From: Candidatus Borkfalkia faecipullorum
GTDB taxonomy: Bacteria; Bacillota; Clostridia; Christensenellales; Borkfalkiaceae
Direction: 5' to 3'
Assembly: GCA_019114245.1 (NCBI GenBank)
Contig: DXFX01000082.1
Coordinates: 1-37,170 of the forward strand
DNA length: 37,170 nucleotides
The notes under the pieces were generated by a model. The model was given only the letters and a program-made list of their open reading frames with translations, searched no databases and was not told the DNA's origin. Below are positions 34,279 to 37,170 of this stretch, one piece after another; the first letter of the stretch is position 1, and the number at the start of each line of letters is the position of its first letter. The translations under genes and the position numbers were made by a program.

Positions 34279-34839
34279 GTGGAATTGCAGATCGGGGATT
34301 TGATCAGCGCCATCAAAAAAGACGGCGTCGAGGCGGCGCAGACGGAAGCGGAACGCATCGTTTCGGAGGCAAAAAAACAGGCGGCGGCCATCGTTGCCGC
34401 GGCGAAAGAGGAGGCGGAACACATCCGCTCCAAGACGCAATCGGAAGTAGCGCTGCTAAAGGAAAGCGCGAAGATCGCGGCGGAACACGCCAGGCGGGAC
34501 GCCATGCTTTCTTTCAAGGCAGGGGTGCGTGCGGAATTTGAAAAGATCTTGTCCGCCGATCTTGCCAAAACGGCGGACACGGCGACGCTTGCAAAGCTGA
34601 TCGCAGCCGCCATCGGGGAGGAGGATCCCTCCCAGTACGCCGCCGAGGTGCATGAAGTGACGCAGGGGCTGAAAGGGGAACTTGCCGGCTTGCTTCGCGG
34701 CGGGCTGGAACTGAAAGTTAATCCCGACATCCGCGCGGGGTTCCGCCTTACGGCGAAGGACGGTTCGGGGTATTTCGACTGTTCCGACGAGGAACTCATG
34801 CAGATGCTCCTGCCCTTCTTCTCCGATTTTGAGATATAG
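34279..34839 (+). CDS. V-type ATP synthase subunit E
   Basis: This is the peripheral stalk subunit E (186 aa) of an A/V-type rotary ATPase, which links the catalytic head to the membrane motor. The N-terminal half (about 15-85) is a long Ala/Glu/Lys-rich helix (GVEAAQTEAERIVSEAKKQAAAIVAAAKEEAEHIRSK) of the coiled-coil kind, followed by a compact alpha/beta C-terminal domain. The start is GTG 34279 with AGGAGAAAGG upstream. It is the first gene of the operon; a DUF2764 gene follows 12 bp later. Assignment rests on architecture and operon position; the family's sequence conservation is low. Confidence 0.88.
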   Translation: MELQIGDLISAIKKDGVEAAQTEAERIVSEAKKQAAAIVAAAKEEAEHIRSKTQSEVALLKESAKIAAEHARRDAMLSFKAGVRAEFEKILSADLAKTADTATLAKLIAAAIGEEDPSQYAAEVHEVTQGLKGELAGLLRGGLELKVNPDIRAGFRLTAKDGSGYFDCSDEELMQMLLPFFSDFEI

Positions 34840-34851
34840 CGGGGGAGGGAA

Positions 34852-35382
34852 ATGTCGTCTTATTATTATCTGATGGCAAGTTTGCCCATGCTGCGATCGG
34901 ACGGGGAACTGCCCTTTTCCTATGAAGATTTTCTGGAAATGTGCCGATCAGCCGTCAGCGGCGCAAAGTATACGCTGCTGAAAGAGCTTTCCCTTTCCTC
35001 GGAAAAGGGGCCGCTCGTCGGCGAATGGGCAAAGTTTTATACGGCGCTGGAGCGGGAACTGATCCGCCTTCGCAACCGCCGCCTGGGCAGACAGGAGCAG
35101 GCGGACGGGGAGCGGGACGATGCGATCGCCGCGGCAATCTCCGCCGCGATCGGCGGGAAAAACCCGCTGGAAGCGGAACAGGCGCTGCTCGCGCTGGAGT
35201 TTCAGAAGCTGGACGAACTGATCGGCCTGCATTCTTTTGACGATCATGCCCTGCTGGGGTATGCGCTGAAGCTGAAACTGCTGGAACGCAAACGCGTTTT
35301 CGACCAAAAGAAGGGGAAAGCGGAACTCGGCCGCATTTTGGGGGCATTGCAGAAAGAGATCATGCTCGACGAACAGGAGTGA
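34852..35382 (+). CDS. DUF2764 family protein of the V-ATPase operon
   Basis: This 176-aa soluble protein has the DUF2764 signature start SYYYLMASLPML, followed by a mainly helical body (FSYEDFLEMCRS, LLALEFQKLDELIGLHSFDDHALLGYALKLKLLERKRVFDQKKG). DUF2764 proteins are found between subunits E and A in V-ATPase operons of Spirochaetes, Bacteroidetes and Chlamydiae, where a normal subunit C gene is absent. A role in place of subunit C, joining the central rotor to the membrane ring, is the usual inference but I know of no direct proof. A GGGGGAGGG site precedes the ATG, and subunit A begins 4 bp after the stop. Confidence 0.87.
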   Translation: MSSYYYLMASLPMLRSDGELPFSYEDFLEMCRSAVSGAKYTLLKELSLSSEKGPLVGEWAKFYTALERELIRLRNRRLGRQEQADGERDDAIAAAISAAIGGKNPLEAEQALLALEFQKLDELIGLHSFDDHALLGYALKLKLLERKRVFDQKKGKAELGRILGALQKEIMLDEQE

Positions 35383-35386
35383 AAGA

Positions 35387-37126
35387 ATGGAGCAAATTAC
35401 AGGAAGCGTAACGGGAGTCAACGGAAACCTCGTTTCCGTGCGGATCGACGGTTCGATCCGCAAAAACGAGGTGGGATATGTACTTGTGGACGGCAAGCGC
35501 CTGAAAGGGGAGATCATCCGCGTGGGCGGCGGCATTGCCGATATGCAGATCTACGAGATGACAAACGGCATCAAGGTGGGGGACAAAGCGGAATTTACGG
35601 GCGAACTGATGAGCGTGTCTCTCGGGCCCGGACTTCTGACACAGATCTACGACGGATTGCAGAATCCGCTCCCCGAACTTGCCGAAAAGTGCGGCTTTTT
35701 CCTCGAACGGGGCGAATACATCGATCCGATCCCGAATAAGGACTGGGAGTTTACGCCCGCGGTCAAGGCGGGGGACGTCGTCCGTCCCGGGGACACGCTG
35801 GGAACCGTCCCGGAAGGATTGTTCACGCACCACATCATGGTGCCGTTCGGGTTTTCGGAGGAAAACTGGACGGTGGAATCGGTGGTGCCCAAGGGCACGT
35901 ACAACGTCCGCGATACCATTGCGGTCGTCAGAGATGAAAAGGGGGCGAAAAAGGAATTGACCATGGTGTTTACATGGCCTGTCAAAAAGCCGATCACCTG
36001 CTATGCGCAGCGGCTGCGCCCCGATGAAACGCTGATCACAAAGATCCGCTGTATCGATACCTTTCTTCCCATCGCAAAGGGCGGAACGTTCTGCGTTCCG
36101 GGCCCGTTCGGCGCGGGAAAGACGGTTTTGCAACACATGGAAGCGAAAAATGCGGACGTGGACATCGTCATCGTCGCGGCGTGCGGCGAACGTGCGGGCG
36201 AAGTGGTGGAGATCCTGAAAGAATTTCCCGAACTGACCGACCCGCGCACGGGCAGATCGCTGATGGAACGCACCATCATCATCTGCAACACGTCGTCCAT
36301 GCCCGTCGCGGCGCGCGAAGCGTCCGTTTACACCGCCATCACGCTGGCGGAATATTACCGTCAGATGGGGCTTTCGGTGCTCATGCTCGCCGATTCCACC
36401 TCCCGCTGGGCGCAGGCAATGCGCGAAATGAGCGGCAGGCTGGAAGAGATCCCGGGCGACGAGGCATTCCCCGCCTATCTGGAATCCGTCATCGCATCCT
36501 TTTACGAGCGGGCGGGCAAGGTGCGGCTGAAAAACGGAAAGATCGCCTCCGTCACCATCGGCGGCACGGTCTCTCCCGCGGGGGGCAACTTTGAAGAGCC
36601 CGTCACGCAGGCGACGCTGAAAGTGGTGGGCGCCTTCCACGGCCTCTCCCGCGAGCGTTCGGACGCGAGAAAATATCCCGCCATCCACCCCATCGATTCG
36701 TGGTCCAAATACAAGGGAATCGCCGATCGGGAAAAAGTGGAAAAGGCGCGCGAGATCCTCGTCCGCAGTACGGAGATCAACCAGATGATGAAAGTCGTCG
36801 GGGAAGAGGGGATCTCCGCCGAGGATTATATTCTTTATCAGAAAGGGGAATTGCTGGATGCGGCGTATCTGCAGCAGGATTCCTTCGATCCCGTCGACGC
36901 CGCCTGCGAACCCGAGCGCCAGCTGCGCGTGTTCAGCGTTCTGTACGAGATCCTCACTTCGCCGTATGCTCTGGAAAACAAAAACGAGATACGTATGTTT
37001 TTCAACCAGCTGCGACAGCAGCTTCTGGATTGGCACACGATAGAGTTCAACACAGAAAAATTCGATCAGCAGGAAGAGGCGGTAAGGCAGCTTTCCCGTT
37101 CCAAAACCTGCAAACAGGCGGTCTGA
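35387..37126 (+). CDS. atpA: V-type ATP synthase catalytic subunit A
   Basis: This catalytic nucleotide-binding subunit (579 aa) belongs to the A/V-type ATPase head, which hydrolyses or makes ATP coupled to H+ or Na+ movement. The order is an N-terminal beta-barrel (about 1-70), the non-homologous insert typical of A/V-type A subunits (about 110-185), and the RecA-like core with Walker A GPFGAGKT at 239-246, GERAGEV, and SVLMLADSTSRWAQAMREMSGRLEEIPGDE, then the C-terminal helical domain. The length is normal. AGGAG (35375-35379) lies 7 nt before the ATG. Subunit B starts 1 nt after the stop. The ion specificity cannot be read here because the membrane subunits lie beyond the window. Confidence 0.97.
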   Translation: MEQITGSVTGVNGNLVSVRIDGSIRKNEVGYVLVDGKRLKGEIIRVGGGIADMQIYEMTNGIKVGDKAEFTGELMSVSLGPGLLTQIYDGLQNPLPELAEKCGFFLERGEYIDPIPNKDWEFTPAVKAGDVVRPGDTLGTVPEGLFTHHIMVPFGFSEENWTVESVVPKGTYNVRDTIAVVRDEKGAKKELTMVFTWPVKKPITCYAQRLRPDETLITKIRCIDTFLPIAKGGTFCVPGPFGAGKTVLQHMEAKNADVDIVIVAACGERAGEVVEILKEFPELTDPRTGRSLMERTIIICNTSSMPVAAREASVYTAITLAEYYRQMGLSVLMLADSTSRWAQAMREMSGRLEEIPGDEAFPAYLESVIASFYERAGKVRLKNGKIASVTIGGTVSPAGGNFEEPVTQATLKVVGAFHGLSRERSDARKYPAIHPIDSWSKYKGIADREKVEKAREILVRSTEINQMMKVVGEEGISAEDYILYQKGELLDAAYLQQDSFDPVDAACEPERQLRVFSVLYEILTSPYALENKNEIRMFFNQLRQQLLDWHTIEFNTEKFDQQEEAVRQLSRSKTCKQAV

Positions 37127-37127
37127 T

Positions 37128-37170
37128 ATGCAGAAAATCTACACGAAAATTCAATCGATCGTCGGCAACG
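37128..37170 (+). CDS. atpB: V-type ATP synthase subunit B (3' truncated by window)
   Basis: Only the first 14 codons are present: MQKIYTKIQSIVGN. The pattern KIYTKI..I.GN is the usual beginning of the regulatory B subunit of A/V-type ATPases, and its position directly after subunit A, with one base between, agrees with the E-DUF2764-A-B order. Confidence 0.85.
   Translation, partial: MQKIYTKIQSIVGN

Overview
The window looks like a chromosomal stretch of a moderately high-G+C, host-associated Clostridia-like Firmicute. This is inferred from Gram-positive-style lipoproteins, strong AGGAGG-type ribosome binding sites, sigma-A promoters, a DUF4250 gene, an EndoA/MazF gene next to nnr, and a V-type ATPase operon. 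No rRNA, tRNA, transposase, integrase or CRISPR array was seen.

Region 1 (1-4614) is core and housekeeping on the + strand: the 3' end of a YigZ/IMPACT-family gene, a branched-chain aminotransferase with its own promoter, a small overlapping unknown gene, recX, a bifunctional NAD(P)H-hydrate repair enzyme (nnr), and a MazF-type RNase with no visible antitoxin. A bidirectional terminator closes it.

Region 2 (4613-8521) has a minus-strand operon, an FHA-ABC ATPase, an ABC-2 permease and a DUF4250 protein. It is divergent from an SLC13/ArsB-like (IT superfamily) membrane transporter. The ATPase promoter ends so close to its ATG that the mRNA should be almost leaderless.

Region 3 (about 8564-33875) is the interesting part: a roughly 25-kb accessory glycan locus. 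An A+T-rich 500-nt leader carries a tandem 36-bp perfect palindromic repeat. It precedes a 1431-aa modular lipoprotein (InlB-type repeats plus three beta-helix-like modules), a sugar-binding lipoprotein, two ABC sugar permeases, a 1367-aa secreted Ig-repeat protein, a DUF4838 lipoprotein, a second modular lipoprotein (two Big_2 domains plus two of the same beta-helix modules), a cytoplasmic TIM-barrel protein of uncertain function, and a GH3 glycosidase. Then come an AraC regulator with its own promoter, a GH112 beta-1,3-galactosyl-N-acetylhexosamine phosphorylase and, convergently, a GH20 hexosaminidase. Together these suggest capture, import and intracellular breakdown of host glycans such as mucin-type O-glycans or milk-type oligosaccharides containing Gal-beta-1,3-HexNAc. 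The importer has no ATPase gene here, so it probably borrows a shared MsmX-type ATPase. Several strong stem-loops without U-tracts lie between these genes and may set different expression levels within the operon.

Region 4 (34044-37170) is a V-type ATPase operon behind a strong promoter and a 200-nt leader: subunit E, a DUF2764 protein, subunit A, and the start of subunit B, running off the window. This E-DUF2764-A-B order is the layout known from Spirochaetes, Bacteroidetes and Chlamydiae.
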